Counted from the first letter of the stretch, positions 9,924-20,868 are shown. The stretch is 64,000 nt of DNA from Collibacillus ludicampi (GCF_023705585.1 NZ_BOQE01000001.1:3927424-3991423); one strand, 5' to 3'. Program-made: numbers and translations. Notes: a model not told the origin generated them from the sequence alone.

Positions 9924-11294
9924 TTACATTGCTGGCGGATGGTGCCGCATGTTCTCTTCTGAAAGCCTTCTCTTCATCGGATAATAATACAGGGCAGCCG
10001 GTATGATCATCCCGACAATCCAAGCGATATCCGCACCGTTCAGATATTTTGCGACAGGGCCAACAAATAGCTCTGTATTCATGAACGGGAACTGTATGAG
10101 AATTCCTAAAATATATGAGCTTATTGCGATCCAGTTCACTCTCCCATATTCTCCGTTCGGATCAAAAATAGCCTGAATGTTGTAATCTCCTTTACGCAAG
10201 AGATAATAATCCACTAAGTTGATCGCAGTCCAAGGAACCATAAAGTACAAGAGAAGCAGCAGAAACTTCGAGTAATTTTCCAAAAAGTTCCCCTGACCCC
10301 AAATGCCCACGATCGTACCGACCATCGAAACGATCAGGATAAAAATCACGCGTGTTCCCGAAAAGACCTTCCAATTCGCAAACGCACTGATCGTTGTTAC
10401 AACAGACATGAAGCCACCATATAGATTCAAAGTGTTGATGGCAAGAACCCCAAGCACGATCAGAATATATGTCAGGAATGAAACTCCAGAGCCGGACAAA
10501 TTCCCGAAATATCCAATCATATTTTCGGATTCCTTGGGTGCAACCAACGCCGCGAGAGAACCGAGGATCATCATCCAACTCGAGCTGATCACCGAACCGC
10601 AATAGGTGTACCAAAACGTCTCTTTTAATGATGTATCAGATGGTAAATAACGGGAGTAATCTGCTACATACGGAGCGTACGCAATCTGCCAAGTCGCCAT
10701 TATGGAGAGGACAAGCAGGAATGGCCCCCATGCAAACGCCGGCAGATTGGTATTCGCTTGAATCGGTTGTGATAACAAACGGATGGACAAATACAGAAAC
10801 AAAACGAAAAACAGATAAGACACAACCTTTTCAAATTTGTGAATAAAATCATACCCGTAAATGACGAGCAAAACCGCCAACATGTTCACGATGATAACGC
10901 TTACATTTTGCGGTACGTGAAACGCGGCGGAAAATGCCTGAGCGCCAAGAACCCCGCTCGTTGCGAAAAATCCTACATACATAATGACGACCAGAATGAG
11001 AGGAAGTACGGCACCGACGACCCCAAACTGGGCCCGGCTTTGGATCATCTGAGGGATGCCGAGCTTAGGCCCTTGGGCGGAATGATAAGCCATGAAAATA
11101 CCCCCGACCGCATTTCCGAGAATGATGGCCACAATCGCAGACCACAGATTGAGTCCGAGAGTAATCGCAAGTGCACCTGTAACGACCGTAGTAATCTGAG
11201 CGTTCGCAGAGAACCAGATGGCAAACAGATTGCGTGCGCTCCCATGCCTCTCAGATTCCGGTATGTAGTCGATACTACGCCTTTCGATCTGCAT
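9924..11294 (-). CDS. NCS1-family (cytosine/purine/hydantoin-type) permease
   Basis: The 456-residue protein has about twelve hydrophobic helices. The family signature includes the N-terminal RHGSARNLFAIWFSANAQ segment and PWTAINLVDYYLLRKGDY near residue 345. NCS1 carriers import nucleobases or related heterocycles with Na+ or H+. Here the gene is embedded in the hut cluster, and NCS1-like genes are known in some hut clusters of other bacteria, so urocanate or another imidazole compound is a plausible substrate; that is inference. Confidence 0.85.
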   Translation of the reverse strand: MQIERRSIDYIPESERHGSARNLFAIWFSANAQITTVVTGALAITLGLNLWSAIVAIILGNAVGGIFMAYHSAQGPKLGIPQMIQSRAQFGVVGAVLPLILVVIMYVGFFATSGVLGAQAFSAAFHVPQNVSVIIVNMLAVLLVIYGYDFIHKFEKVVSYLFFVLFLYLSIRLLSQPIQANTNLPAFAWGPFLLVLSIMATWQIAYAPYVADYSRYLPSDTSLKETFWYTYCGSVISSSWMMILGSLAALVAPKESENMIGYFGNLSGSGVSFLTYILIVLGVLAINTLNLYGGFMSVVTTISAFANWKVFSGTRVIFILIVSMVGTIVGIWGQGNFLENYSKFLLLLLYFMVPWTAINLVDYYLLRKGDYNIQAIFDPNGEYGRVNWIAISSYILGILIQFPFMNTELFVGPVAKYLNGADIAWIVGMIIPAALYYYPMKRRLSEENMRHHPPAM

Positions 11295-11411
11295 GTGAAT
11301 CCCTCCTTAACCTGAGAAAAGAACGGTTATTGATTATTTAAAACATTCCGCCTGCTTATCTTTATCATACGGGGATCCGGTTGTTTTTTCTTGCGCAGAA
11401 CTTGCGGAAAA

Positions 11412-12602
11412 CTAGCACAATCTTGCTGAGCGGTAGGCGGTCGGGCTGTAACGCGTATATTTCTTAAACATGCGACTGAAATAGTTGGCATCTTCAAATC
11501 CAACCCGATATGCGACCTGCTGTATAGTTAAATCTGTCGTTTCCAGAAAGTGAATCGCCTTTTCGATTCTTGTCTTATTCAAAAAATCCAGGAAACTCAT
11601 TCCGGTTTCTTTTTTAAACAGGTGGCTAAAATGGTATTTACTCAGACAACAATATTGTGCGATTTCATGTAAAGAAATTCTTTTTTGATGGTTCTCTTTG
11701 ATATATCGGATCGCCTGGCGAATCACGGGAGAAACTGCAAACATATGGGTACTCGCCACCTGTTCCGTCAACTGTCTCCCGTATTCGCATACTTTTTTCA
11801 CAAAAGTATCGTAACGAACCGTATGATATAAATCTTGGATAAATCGGGCATTCTCAGACAAAATGGTCGCAGCACTGACGCCATACTCCAGAACCAGGCG
11901 GGACATCATCATTACCAAGTCAATCACTTCCGATTTAAACATATCTACGTTATGTTTATACGCTTGCGCCATTCTTTCCAAGAGAATTTTTAAATAAGCG
12001 ACGGTTCCCTCTTCATCCCCGATACGAACACGGGCCAGTAATTCCGCCTTCTCTTCTTGAGAGAGAGGATCTTTCCAATGATCTCTTACGTTTTTCTTTT
12101 CATACTGGAATATCAATCTGTTTCCCTGAAAAAATCGATCAATCATCGAGTTTTTTGCTTCCGCAAACGAGTAATGAAGCATAAGAGGATCTTCATAATA
12201 GGTTCCAATTCCAATGGATACGGAAATCTGTTTTCGATCGGCTGATTTTTGAATACGTCTAGCCATTTGAAAGATTCGTTCCCTGATGTTTTTTCTAAAT
12301 CTTTCTTCGTTAGGAAGTTCCAATAGGACAGAGAGCACTCCTTCTTCGATCCAGACCCATACGAAGGGGACATGCAAAGCTTCATGTACCGCATCGACCA
12401 AACTTCTACCAATCTCTATTTTCCACGTTAAAGGTTTGCCAAACGCCAATTCTGGATATCTGTCAATCGAGACGAGCATGACAAGCTGCGGACGTACATC
12501 AATCCTATACTTCCGCTGCATATCAGAGAAGGTTCCTTCATGAACGAGTGTTCCGGACAATAACAAATAACAAAAAGCGGCTTGCGCAGGATCAAGTTTC
12601 AC
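11412..12602 (-). CDS. AraC-family transcriptional regulator with degenerate GGDEF-like middle domain
   Basis: The protein has about 396 residues. The C-terminal 100 residues hold two AraC helix-turn-helix units (ISLHEIAQYCCLSKYHFSHLF and LTIQQVAYRVGFEDANYFSRMF). The middle shows a GGDEF-like remnant, ISVSIGIGTYY, as in many Bacillales AraC regulators. I prefer the GTG at 12602 because GGGGGTG lies just upstream; the ATG at 12617 has no site. It is the first gene in the direction of the permease-hutGUI genes, so it probably controls histidine or urocanate use. Confidence 0.85.
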   Translation of the reverse strand: MKLDPAQAAFCYLLLSGTLVHEGTFSDMQRKYRIDVRPQLVMLVSIDRYPELAFGKPLTWKIEIGRSLVDAVHEALHVPFVWVWIEEGVLSVLLELPNEERFRKNIRERIFQMARRIQKSADRKQISVSIGIGTYYEDPLMLHYSFAEAKNSMIDRFFQGNRLIFQYEKKNVRDHWKDPLSQEEKAELLARVRIGDEEGTVAYLKILLERMAQAYKHNVDMFKSEVIDLVMMMSRLVLEYGVSAATILSENARFIQDLYHTVRYDTFVKKVCEYGRQLTEQVASTHMFAVSPVIRQAIRYIKENHQKRISLHEIAQYCCLSKYHFSHLFKKETGMSFLDFLNKTRIEKAIHFLETTDLTIQQVAYRVGFEDANYFSRMFKKYTRYSPTAYRSARLC

Positions 12603-12790
12603 GATGTACACCCCCATATGTTTGCAAGTGTTTACTTATATGGATCATTCCTTTAATCAACATCGATTCTCTGAAAACAGGTTAACAAACAGAAACATAG
12701 ATACTTACTCGCACTTGTACGTACACATATGAAAACATATAATCGTTCCAGGATGTAGTCATTCATTGCAAAAAGAAGGAGGATTTTTCC

Positions 12791-13129
12791 GTGAAAAACA
12801 AAGTAATCCTGGTCGCTTCCGACAAATTCGGAAAGGGAGATGAAGGCTTAGGGGAAACAGTAATGGAGACTTTTTTCGTGCTTTTGAAACAGAAGGAAGA
12901 AAAACCTGCGGCTATTTTTTGCATGAACCGAGGAGTATTTACATTAACGAACGATTCCCTCGTCGCCCCCCATTTAAAAGAATTGTCTGATGCAGGGGTT
13001 CCTGTTCTCGCTTGCAAAACATGTGTCGATTATTACCAATTGGAAGGTCGGCTTTACACAGGTGAAATTTCCGGAATGAATCACTTTATCGATTTGGCGA
13101 GTAAATATGAAGTTTTCACCATTTCCTGA
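12791..13129 (+). CDS. DsrE-family protein, YedF C-terminal-like
   Basis: This 112-residue single-domain protein resembles the DsrE/YedF C-terminal domain: VILVASDKFGKGDEGLGE near the start, FCMNRGVFTLT mid-way, and a conserved LACKTCVDYY segment with Cys residues. The YedF family is tied to sulfur or selenium handling; the N-terminal SirA/TusA-like domain of full YedF is missing here. The start is GTG with GGAGG upstream. It is divergent from the AraC gene and convergent with pyc. Confidence 0.75.
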   Translation: MKNKVILVASDKFGKGDEGLGETVMETFFVLLKQKEEKPAAIFCMNRGVFTLTNDSLVAPHLKELSDAGVPVLACKTCVDYYQLEGRLYTGEISGMNHFIDLASKYEVFTIS

Positions 13130-13178
13130 CCATTAGGTCTTCCCGGTCTCGGAATTTTTTCTCTGATTCAATAAATAG

Positions 13179-13208
13179 AACCGTCATCGCTTGCGGCAAT
13201 GACGGTTC
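13179..13208. terminator. hairpin between dsrE-like gene and pyc
   Basis: 10-bp arms GAACCGTCAT / ATGACGGTTC surround a 10-nt loop between convergent genes. The T-tracts are weak, so termination strength is uncertain. Confidence 0.55.
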
Positions 13209-13240
13209 ACCTGAATATTGAAAGATTGCTTGACAGTAGC

Positions 13241-16200
13241 TTAGCCCAAGATTATCATCAGATCTCCCGTTTCTAGACGATCTCCCTCTTGAACCAGGAT
13301 TTCCTTCACAACCCCGTCAATCGGCGCTTGTACTTGCGTTTCCATTTTCATCGCCTCGGTGATGATCAGGTGCTCACCTTTCTTCACCTTATCTCCCTTC
13401 TCCACAAGTACTTTGACGACGTTGCCTGACATCAGCGCCCCGATTTGTTTGATATCTCCCTGATCGGCTTTTCGGCGGACAACTGTTGTTACATTCGCGG
13501 ATTCATCGCGAACGACCACCTCGCGGGGCTGACCGTTAAGTTCGAAGTAAACGGTACGTGTTCCGTCCGGATCAAGACCTCCTACACCGATCAGCTTGAT
13601 CATCAATGTTTTTCCGTCTTCGATCTCAACCGTAATCTCTTCCCCCGGACGCATACCATAGAAGAACGTTGGCGTATCAAGGACAGAGACATCGTGATAT
13701 TTCTCGAAGTGATTCATCATATCAAGGAAAACCTGCGGGTATAAGGCATATGACACCAAATCGCGCTCTTTAAGCGGGCGATTGATTTTCTCTGTAAGCG
13801 TTTTACGCGACTCATCGAAATCGACCGGCTCCAGCATTTCACCCGGGCGGCATGCGAGCGGTTCTCTCCCTTTAAGGACGATCCGCTGCAGCCATTCAGG
13901 AAATCCTCCCGGCGGCTGTCCCATATAGCCCATGAAGAAGTCAACGACCGACGCAGGAAAATCGAGCGTTTCGCCTCGTTTGCGAAGCTCTTCTTCCGTC
14001 AAGTTGTTCTGCACCATAAACAGTGCCAGATCGCCGACCATTTTGGAAGATGGCGTAACTTTAACGATATCTCCAAGCATGCGGTTCACTTCTGCATATG
14101 CTTTCTTCACTTCTTCCCAACGATCCCCGAGACCCAAGGATTCCGCTTGTTGTCTAAGGTTTGTATACTGTCCGCCCGGCATCTCATGCAGATATACATC
14201 CGCAGTGGTCGTCTTTAACCCTTTTTCGAAGGCTTGGTAATATTCGCGAACCACTTCCCAGTAATCGCTTAATTTCTGCAACTCTTCAAGATTCAATCCT
14301 GTCGCACGCTCAGACTGTTCAAGCGCGGCCACTAGGGCGTTCAGACTGGGTTGTGAAGTGAGACCTGACATCGAGCTGATCGCGCAATCTACAATATCGA
14401 CTCCCGCTTCAGCCGCCATCAGCAGAGTCGCTACCCCGTTACCGCTCGTATCATGCGTATGCAAATGTATAGGTATGCCGATCTCTTCTTTTAACGCCTT
14501 GATTAAATGATAGGCGGCATACGGCTTCAACAGGCCCGCCATGTCTTTGATGCCGAGGATATGGGCTCCTGCCCTCTCTAATTCTTTCGCCATGTTGATA
14601 TAATACTTCAGATTATATTTTTCACGCCGCGGATCCAGAATGTCTCCCGTGTAACAGATCGTCGCTTCCGCCACTTTGCCGATCGAACGAACCGTATCGA
14701 TGGCAACGGTCATATTCGGCAACCAGTTCAAGCTATCGAAAATGCGGAAAACGTCGATTCCGTATTTTCCTGCTTCTTCGATAAACTTCTTGACGACATT
14801 GTCAGGGTAATTACTATACCCGACCGCATTCGCACCACGGAGCAACATTTGAAATAAAATATTCGGGATTTTTTCGCGCAGTTGCTCCAGCCTTTCCCAC
14901 GGATCCTCCTTGAGGAAACGCATGGACACGTCGAATGTCGCTCCTCCCCACATCTCGAGGGAAAAGAATTTGGAACCGATTTTGGCGGTCGCTTCCGCGA
15001 TTTGCAGCAAGTCATAGGTTCGAGCACGCGTCGCGAACAGTGATTGATGCCCATCACGAAATGTCGTATCCGTGATTAACACGCGTTTCTGATCTTGAAT
15101 CCATTGGGACAGCCCGTCCGCGCCAAGGCGATCCAAAAGTTGTTTTGTTCCTTCCGGGGTAACGGAATCAAAAGGAAACTCCGGAACAACGGCTTTCTTA
15201 AAGAACGGTTTCTTTTCTTTCTTCGACATCCCCGGGCCCACATTGACTGTTGAATTGGCAATGAACTGTAATAATTTTGTCCCCCGATTCAATCGTTTCT
15301 TAAAATTGAATAGTTCCTGACGCTTCTCAATAAATGAAGTATCATATTCCCCTTTAAGAAAATCAGGATGACTTACAACATTTTCGAGAAACTGAAGATT
15401 CGTTTTCACGCCACGAATTCGGAACTCCTGAAGGGATCGCTTCATTTTTGCCGCCGCGTCGTTAAAATCGATCGCCCAGCTAGAGATCTTTACGAGCAGA
15501 GAGTCATAATAAGGCGTAATCCGTGCTCCGGTGAACCCGTTTCCTCCATCAAGACGAATTCCGAAACCGGATGCCGAACGATACGCCAGAACTCGTCCCG
15601 TATCAGGCATGAAGTTATTTTCCGGGTCTTCCGTCGTTACACGGCATTGAATCGCATATCCGCGCTTTGTCACCGCTTCTTGTGAAGGAATTCCAATTTC
15701 TGCAGATGAAAGCAATTGTCCTTCCGCTATGCGAATCTGTGCGTGTACGATATCCACTCCGGTAATCAGTTCGGTGATCGTATGCTCCACTTGAATCCGC
15801 GGGTTCACTTCGATAAAATAATAACTCCCGTCTCTGGTCAGCAAAAATTCCACCGTTCCCGCGTTTTTATATCCAACTTTACGCATCAACTGAACAGCTG
15901 AATCACAGATTCGGTATCTCAAATCTTCATCGATGAAGGATGGGGCTACCTCGACCACCTTTTGATGACGCCTTTGAATCGAACAATCTCTCTCGAACAA
16001 ATGAACGACATTTCCGGACTGGTCAGCAAGGATCTGGACTTCGATGTGTTTCGGGTTTTCCAAAAATTTTTCCATATAAACGCTCGCGTTGCCAAATGAC
16101 GCCTTCGCTTCCGATGAAGCACGCGCAAAAGCTTCCTCCAGATCGGCTTCATTGCGGACGACGCGCATGCCTCTTCCGCCACCGCCCGATACTGCCTTGA

Positions 16201-16687
16201 TAATCAAGGGAAAACCGTGTTGCTTCGCAAATTCTCGCGCCTCTTCCAGTGATTCGACCGGCTCTTCTGTACCCGGAATGACGGGAACCCCTGCCTCGAT
16301 CGCCACGCGTCTCGCAGACACTTTATCGCCAAACATCTCCAGATGTTCAGGAGTGGGTCCGATGAAGACGATTCCATTTCGCTCACACGCTCGGGCGAAA
16401 TCTGCGTTCTCGGAAAGAAATCCGTATCCGGGGTGAATCGCGTCACATTCATTCTTCTTCGCGATCTCGATAATCCCGTCGATATCCAGATAGGCTTCGA
16501 CTGGCCCTTTATCTTCCCCGACCAAATAGGCCTCATCCGCTTTATAACGATGAAGAGACAAGCTGTCTTCTTTTGAGTAGATGGCTACCGTACGGATCCC
16601 CAGTTCTGTACAAGCGCGGAAAATCCGAATGGCGATCTCCCCCCGGTTTGCCACCAAAATTTTTCTAAACCTTCTTTCTTTTATCAT
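13241..16687 (-). CDS. pyc: pyruvate carboxylase
   Basis: This biotin enzyme carboxylates pyruvate to oxaloacetate, refilling the TCA cycle. The 1148-residue protein has all domains in order. Biotin carboxylase is at about 1-460 (KILVANRGEIAIRIFRA, GGGGRGMRVV). The carboxyltransferase TIM barrel is at about 530-800 (TTFRDGHQSLFATR, GIKDMAGLLKPY). The biotinyl domain is at the end, with the biotinylated Lys in ITEAMKMETQ. The ATG at 16687 gives the standard length, with GGGGAGAG upstream. Confidence 0.97.
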   Translation of the reverse strand: MIKERRFRKILVANRGEIAIRIFRACTELGIRTVAIYSKEDSLSLHRYKADEAYLVGEDKGPVEAYLDIDGIIEIAKKNECDAIHPGYGFLSENADFARACERNGIVFIGPTPEHLEMFGDKVSARRVAIEAGVPVIPGTEEPVESLEEAREFAKQHGFPLIIKAVSGGGGRGMRVVRNEADLEEAFARASSEAKASFGNASVYMEKFLENPKHIEVQILADQSGNVVHLFERDCSIQRRHQKVVEVAPSFIDEDLRYRICDSAVQLMRKVGYKNAGTVEFLLTRDGSYYFIEVNPRIQVEHTITELITGVDIVHAQIRIAEGQLLSSAEIGIPSQEAVTKRGYAIQCRVTTEDPENNFMPDTGRVLAYRSASGFGIRLDGGNGFTGARITPYYDSLLVKISSWAIDFNDAAAKMKRSLQEFRIRGVKTNLQFLENVVSHPDFLKGEYDTSFIEKRQELFNFKKRLNRGTKLLQFIANSTVNVGPGMSKKEKKPFFKKAVVPEFPFDSVTPEGTKQLLDRLGADGLSQWIQDQKRVLITDTTFRDGHQSLFATRARTYDLLQIAEATAKIGSKFFSLEMWGGATFDVSMRFLKEDPWERLEQLREKIPNILFQMLLRGANAVGYSNYPDNVVKKFIEEAGKYGIDVFRIFDSLNWLPNMTVAIDTVRSIGKVAEATICYTGDILDPRREKYNLKYYINMAKELERAGAHILGIKDMAGLLKPYAAYHLIKALKEEIGIPIHLHTHDTSGNGVATLLMAAEAGVDIVDCAISSMSGLTSQPSLNALVAALEQSERATGLNLEELQKLSDYWEVVREYYQAFEKGLKTTTADVYLHEMPGGQYTNLRQQAESLGLGDRWEEVKKAYAEVNRMLGDIVKVTPSSKMVGDLALFMVQNNLTEEELRKRGETLDFPASVVDFFMGYMGQPPGGFPEWLQRIVLKGREPLACRPGEMLEPVDFDESRKTLTEKINRPLKERDLVSYALYPQVFLDMMNHFEKYHDVSVLDTPTFFYGMRPGEEITVEIEDGKTLMIKLIGVGGLDPDGTRTVYFELNGQPREVVVRDESANVTTVVRRKADQGDIKQIGALMSGNVVKVLVEKGDKVKKGEHLIITEAMKMETQVQAPIDGVVKEILVQEGDRLETGDLMIILG

Positions 16688-17061
16688 CGGTTTCTCTCCC
16701 CCTCTTTCACGACAACGATTCATGTCTGATTCATGAGTCGTTTTATTCAAGACTCATTATAGTCAAAAAAAATTTATTTTTCATCTATTCATCTTAGAAA
16801 ATTCAAGAATTCGCATAAATATTCTTTGTTATGATCAGTCAATCTTTGTCCCTTGCTGTAATTCTCAAATGTAATGTGTATAGGCAACTATATATGTTTT
16901 TATTATGAGAACGGGTGCAAAGCTTTATGTAGCGAAAGAACGATCAACTTTTATCCGACAGTTGCAACACTCCCAAGACGCGTAACCGTGTATTCTTCCA
17001 ACACACGATACCCGAAACAAAAGCTTAGAAAAACCGTTTTTTATACAAAATCACCTCTTCT

Positions 17062-17090
17062 CAACACCATTCACTAATATGTGATATAAT
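17062..17090 (+). promoter_or_regulatory. lutR promoter -10 region; preceding intergenic stretch
   Basis: A consensus TATAAT is at 17085-17090 with a weak TCAACA-like -35 about 18 bp upstream, 35 bp before the lutR start. The rest of the 16688-17061 interval between the divergent pyc and lutR genes shows no gene or clear RNA element. Confidence 0.5.
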
Positions 17091-17125
17091 TTCTTCTATG
17101 ATTTATGAAGTCGGTGAGGTGTATC

Positions 17126-17854
17126 ATGAAAACGCCTTTTAAGGTGCGTAAAACTTACGAAGAAGTAGCCGATTATCTGCGCAACCAGATTGTGTCCGGT
17201 GTTTACAAACCTGGGGAACGTCTTCCTTCCTTGCGAGAATTGGGGGAAATGTTGGGGGTGGGACAATCCACCATACGGGAAGCGATCGGCTCCTTGATAA
17301 CGATGGGTCTCGTATCGATCCGGCAAGGAGAGGGAACCTTTGTCACGCAATTTGAACCGGAGGAATTGCTGGCAATGCTTGAATCGATACGCCCCGTGAC
17401 GAAACAGGATATTATTTCACTACTGGAAGTGCGTAAAATCATTGAATCAGGGATCGTTCGTTTGGCTGCGGAACGGCGGACAGAAGAGGATTTGCAATTC
17501 ATCAAAAAAGCGGTTGAAGAATTAGAAGAAGCTCACCGTTCCGACATACGCAACAAGGGGGATCAGGCAGACTGGGAATTTCATTTTGCGATCGCCAATG
17601 CGTCACACAATGAGATTCTCGTATCGATGATGCATTCGATTTCGGAAATCATGAAACGCACAATGAAGCTTGCTCGTCAAAAGATCTATGAGATGCCTGG
17701 CGTACCGGAAAGGTTACTGCAGGAACATCTGGATATATATAAAGCTATAGAATCTGGAAACGGAGAGCAAGCAGAAAAGATGCTCTTAGATCACCTTCGC
17801 AGAGTAGAAACGATTATGGTGGAACAATCGAACGCAGAATCCGCCGAATCGTGA
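17126..17854 (+). CDS. lutR: GntR/FadR-family regulator of lactate utilisation
   Basis: The 242-residue protein has an N-terminal winged helix (EEVADYLRNQIVSGVYKPGERLP cut here; then STIREAIGSLITMGLV) and a C-terminal all-helical FCD effector domain, as in the FadR subfamily. The start at 17126 has GGTGAGGTG upstream. It is convergent with lutABC, and a site matching the LutR operator lies before lutA, which supports the name. Confidence 0.85.
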   Translation: MKTPFKVRKTYEEVADYLRNQIVSGVYKPGERLPSLRELGEMLGVGQSTIREAIGSLITMGLVSIRQGEGTFVTQFEPEELLAMLESIRPVTKQDIISLLEVRKIIESGIVRLAAERRTEEDLQFIKKAVEELEEAHRSDIRNKGDQADWEFHFAIANASHNEILVSMMHSISEIMKRTMKLARQKIYEMPGVPERLLQEHLDIYKAIESGNGEQAEKMLLDHLRRVETIMVEQSNAESAES

Positions 17855-17884
17855 TCTTCCAAATTTGTATGCCAGATCAAAAGA

Positions 17885-17915
17885 AAACCACTCCATGTTA
17901 GAGAGTGGTTTTTGT
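17885..17915 (+). terminator. lutR terminator
   Basis: The AAACCACTC / GAGTGGTTT stem is followed by TTTGTTT, 31 bp after the lutR stop. Confidence 0.8.
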
Positions 17916-17961
17916 TTACCATCAAGCCTTTTCCCTTTCATGGCTTGATTCTTCTTCATTA

Positions 17962-18667
17962 TTATTTATCTTCCACAACGATGTAAGCGGTTCGAACAGG
18001 ACCATGTACACCAACGATCAAGTTCATTTCGATATCCGCACTGTTGCTCGGCCCCGAAATAAAATTTATACAAGACGGAAGTGCTTCTCCGCGCTCCACT
18101 CGTTTGTGGATTTCGTGCGTAGCTTGTGTCATCCTCGGGACGATGGTGCTTTTAGGTACGATCGCAATATAAGATTTTGGGAGCAAGCTGACGGAACGTC
18201 CTTTCCCACTTCCGCTAAATAGGACTACCGTACCGGACTCCGCCAATGTGATATCGCTAAACGTGATACCGATGTCTGCTTTCTCAGCTATTTCGATGTT
18301 TCGAACGCCGATTTCGGGGTCCCACACATGAGTGCAGAAACGTTCCCCATTTCTGAAATACTGAATGTAATTCGTATTCGTCAAATCGCGGATCGTCCCA
18401 AATGACGACAGATTGTCCCTCTAATTCCTCGATCGTTTCAAATAGAACTTGCGGCAATGTCTCGGTTGTCGCCATTTTGAAAAGTGTATGAATCCGCGCG
18501 CATTGTTCTTTCAACTCATTGACCAGTTCATCCTGTGTATACCCATTGTATACCTGCCACTGAGGGGTGAAACTGTAGTGAGGCCTTATCACTCCTTTCG
18601 TTCTCCGGTTCCTTCCCAGTTTTTCGGCGATACGATTTAAAAATCTTTCTTGATTGTAGATGGCCAT
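17962..18667 (-). pseudogene. lutC: lactate utilisation protein C, frameshifted
   Basis: LutC is a LUD-domain subunit needed with LutA and LutB for L-lactate oxidation to pyruvate. The N-terminal half begins [19 protein letters not shown] and reads to about DEYELHSVF. The C-terminal half is in another frame, resuming near [17 protein letters not shown] and containing the conserved [17 protein letters not shown]. The switch lies between 18345 and 18385; one surplus base, for example in a T3 run, explains it. The start overlaps the lutB end by 31 bp, so translation is probably coupled. A real loss of LutC would disable the pathway. Confidence 0.87.
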
Positions 18668-20094
18668 GATTTTCCCTCTCTTTTTCGACGTTTTTTAAAC
18701 CAATCCCGAAATGACTCTCTACTCGGAGCTGGAAAGTCACGTATATCTGTCCATGGTTTCATCGGTCCCGGGCCTTTTGTTATCATTTCGTCTTTCGTAA
18801 ACGGCCCCAGAACACCGGGTACTACTTTTTCTCCGAGAGCAAACATCCTGGGAGACCGTGCAGCCAAAGCAAATCCTTTCATGGCAAGCTTTTCCCCAAA
18901 AGATGATTTTCCTTCATCCTCGACAATTCTCCTTCGATGTCGTATCAGCAATTCGTGCAACGGAATTTTAACAGGACACACTTCCGTGCATGCGGCACAG
19001 AGGCTTGACGCATAGGGGAGCTCTTTGTATTCTTCGTAGCCGCCAAGAAGGGGAGTTAAAACCGCTCCGATTGGTCCCGGATAAATGGAACCGTACGAAT
19101 GTCCGCCAATATGACGATATACAGGACAAACATTAATACACGCCGCACAACGGATACATTGAAGAATACTTTGAAATTCTGTTCCTAAAATATCGGATCG
19201 ACCGTTATCTACAATGACAAGATGAAATTCTTCGGGACCATCGACATCCCTCTCTCCTTTTGGACCCGTTAATCCGGTCACATAACTTGTCAACTTTTGT
19301 CCGACGGAGCTTCGACACAGCATACTCACGAGAATGTCGAGTTCTTCCCAAGTCGGTACAATCCGTTCCATTCCCATGACTGTAATTTGGGTTTTCGGGA
19401 TTGTCGTACAAAGACGGGCGTTACCTTCATTTGTAACAAGGCTAATGGTCCCTGATTCTGCAATCGCGAAGTTGCAACCAGTGATACCGATATCCCCCGA
19501 TAAAAAGATCGGGCGCAGTTTTTTCCGTACAAACGCTGCCATCTCTTCCGGTTTCGACGAACCCTTATATCCGACATGTTTTGCAAAAGCTTCACGGATC
19601 CTCTCCCGATCTTTATGCAAAGCCGGTACGACGATATGTGAAGGGGCATCATGGTCATCGACCTGAAGGATAAACTCCGCGAGATCGGTTTCTATCACTT
19701 CGCAACCCATTTCTTCTAATGCCATATTCAAACCGATTTCTTCAGTCACCATCGATTTTGATTTTATAATTCTTTTTCCATTTCTTTTTCTTACGACGCT
19801 TTTGATATAGTCATTCGCTTCTTCCGCCGTTTGTGCAAAGAAAACATGTCCGCCCGCCTTTTCAACATTCTCGCTGAGTTGCATCAAGTAGTAATCTAAG
19901 TTTTCCAGTGTATGTACACGGATTTGCTCAGCAAGTTTTCTCCATTCTTCCCAGTTACCCAGTTCGTCGATTGCTTGTAACCGTCGATTGCGCAGTCCGT
20001 CTTGCGCAGAACTTACAGCCGTTCGCATGAACGAATCTTTGATGCCTTTCTCTACTCTCTCGAAAAACGGTTCATCTCCAATTTGAATCGACAT
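18637..20094 (-). CDS. lutB: lactate utilisation iron-sulfur protein B
   Basis: The 485-residue protein has an N-terminal LUD domain ([37 protein letters not shown]). Two ferredoxin-type 4Fe-4S motifs follow, [14 protein letters not shown] and [13 protein letters not shown], at about residues 305-370. It acts with LutA and LutC to oxidise lactate. The ATG at 20094 has GAGGTG upstream and gives the usual length; the longer in-frame extension would overlap lutA. Confidence 0.93.
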   Translation of the reverse strand: MSIQIGDEPFFERVEKGIKDSFMRTAVSSAQDGLRNRRLQAIDELGNWEEWRKLAEQIRVHTLENLDYYLMQLSENVEKAGGHVFFAQTAEEANDYIKSVVRKRNGKRIIKSKSMVTEEIGLNMALEEMGCEVIETDLAEFILQVDDHDAPSHIVVPALHKDRERIREAFAKHVGYKGSSKPEEMAAFVRKKLRPIFLSGDIGITGCNFAIAESGTISLVTNEGNARLCTTIPKTQITVMGMERIVPTWEELDILVSMLCRSSVGQKLTSYVTGLTGPKGERDVDGPEEFHLVIVDNGRSDILGTEFQSILQCIRCAACINVCPVYRHIGGHSYGSIYPGPIGAVLTPLLGGYEEYKELPYASSLCAACTEVCPVKIPLHELLIRHRRRIVEDEGKSSFGEKLAMKGFALAARSPRMFALGEKVVPGVLGPFTKDEMITKGPGPMKPWTDIRDFPAPSRESFRDWFKKRRKREGKSWPSTIKKDF

Positions 20095-20114
20095 CGTAAC
20101 ACACCTCATCCTCA

Positions 20115-20831
20115 TTATCTTTGATTCAACACTTCTGCTATGTGCATGACTTTGATGGGCTTTCTTTTCCGTTGAAGCCGACCTCCAATATTCATCAAGC
20201 ATCCACAATCGGCCCCGATTAAAAGATCGGCTCCCGTCTCTTCGATATGACGAATTTTCTCATCCACTATCTGTTCAGAAATAGGAACCATTTTCACTGA
20301 AAAAGTACCTCCGAATCCACAGCAATCATAGGCATGTGGAAGTTCAGTCACATGGAGACCCCGCACGTGATGTAACAGTTTCATGGGTGCATCTTTGACT
20401 CCGAGAAGTCGTATCATATGGCATGATCGGTGGTACGTCGCGTTCGCCTTAAGGCTGGAGCCTACATCCTCGACCTTTAGTACATCGACCAAAAATTGAG
20501 AAAATTCATATGTTTTATCTGCAAGTACTCTCGCCTTCTCCTTCCATATGTGATCATCTGCAAATAGCTTCTCATATTCATGAAACATCATCGCACAAGA
20601 ACCAGACGGTGCCACGACATATTCTGCATGTTCAAAAGTACGGATCATGTGTTTGGCAATCTCTTTTGTTTCATTCTGATAACCGCTGTTATATGCCGGT
20701 TGTCCACAGCATGTCTGTTCCGTTGGAAAATCGATTTCACATCCAAGTCTCTCAAGAACTTCCACTGTAGCTTTTCCAACTCCAGGAAAGAATACGTCAT
20801 TTAGACATGTAATGAATAAGGAAACTCTCAT
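20115..20831 (-). CDS. lutA: lactate utilisation protein A (CCG-domain)
   Basis: At 238 residues this is the same length as known LutA. Two cysteine-rich CCG domains that bind Fe-S or the catalytic cluster are visible: [17 protein letters not shown] with [12 protein letters not shown], and SCHMIRLLG with [10 protein letters not shown]. The ATG at 20831 is preceded by GGGAGAG. It is the first gene of lutABC, with 20 bp to lutB. Confidence 0.95.
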   Translation of the reverse strand: MRVSLFITCLNDVFFPGVGKATVEVLERLGCEIDFPTEQTCCGQPAYNSGYQNETKEIAKHMIRTFEHAEYVVAPSGSCAMMFHEYEKLFADDHIWKEKARVLADKTYEFSQFLVDVLKVEDVGSSLKANATYHRSCHMIRLLGVKDAPMKLLHHVRGLHVTELPHAYDCCGFGGTFSVKMVPISEQIVDEKIRHIEETGADLLIGADCGCLMNIGGRLQRKRKPIKVMHIAEVLNQR

Positions 20832-20868
20832 CAGGAACTCTCCCTTCTTTCTTGTTCGGGTGATATAA

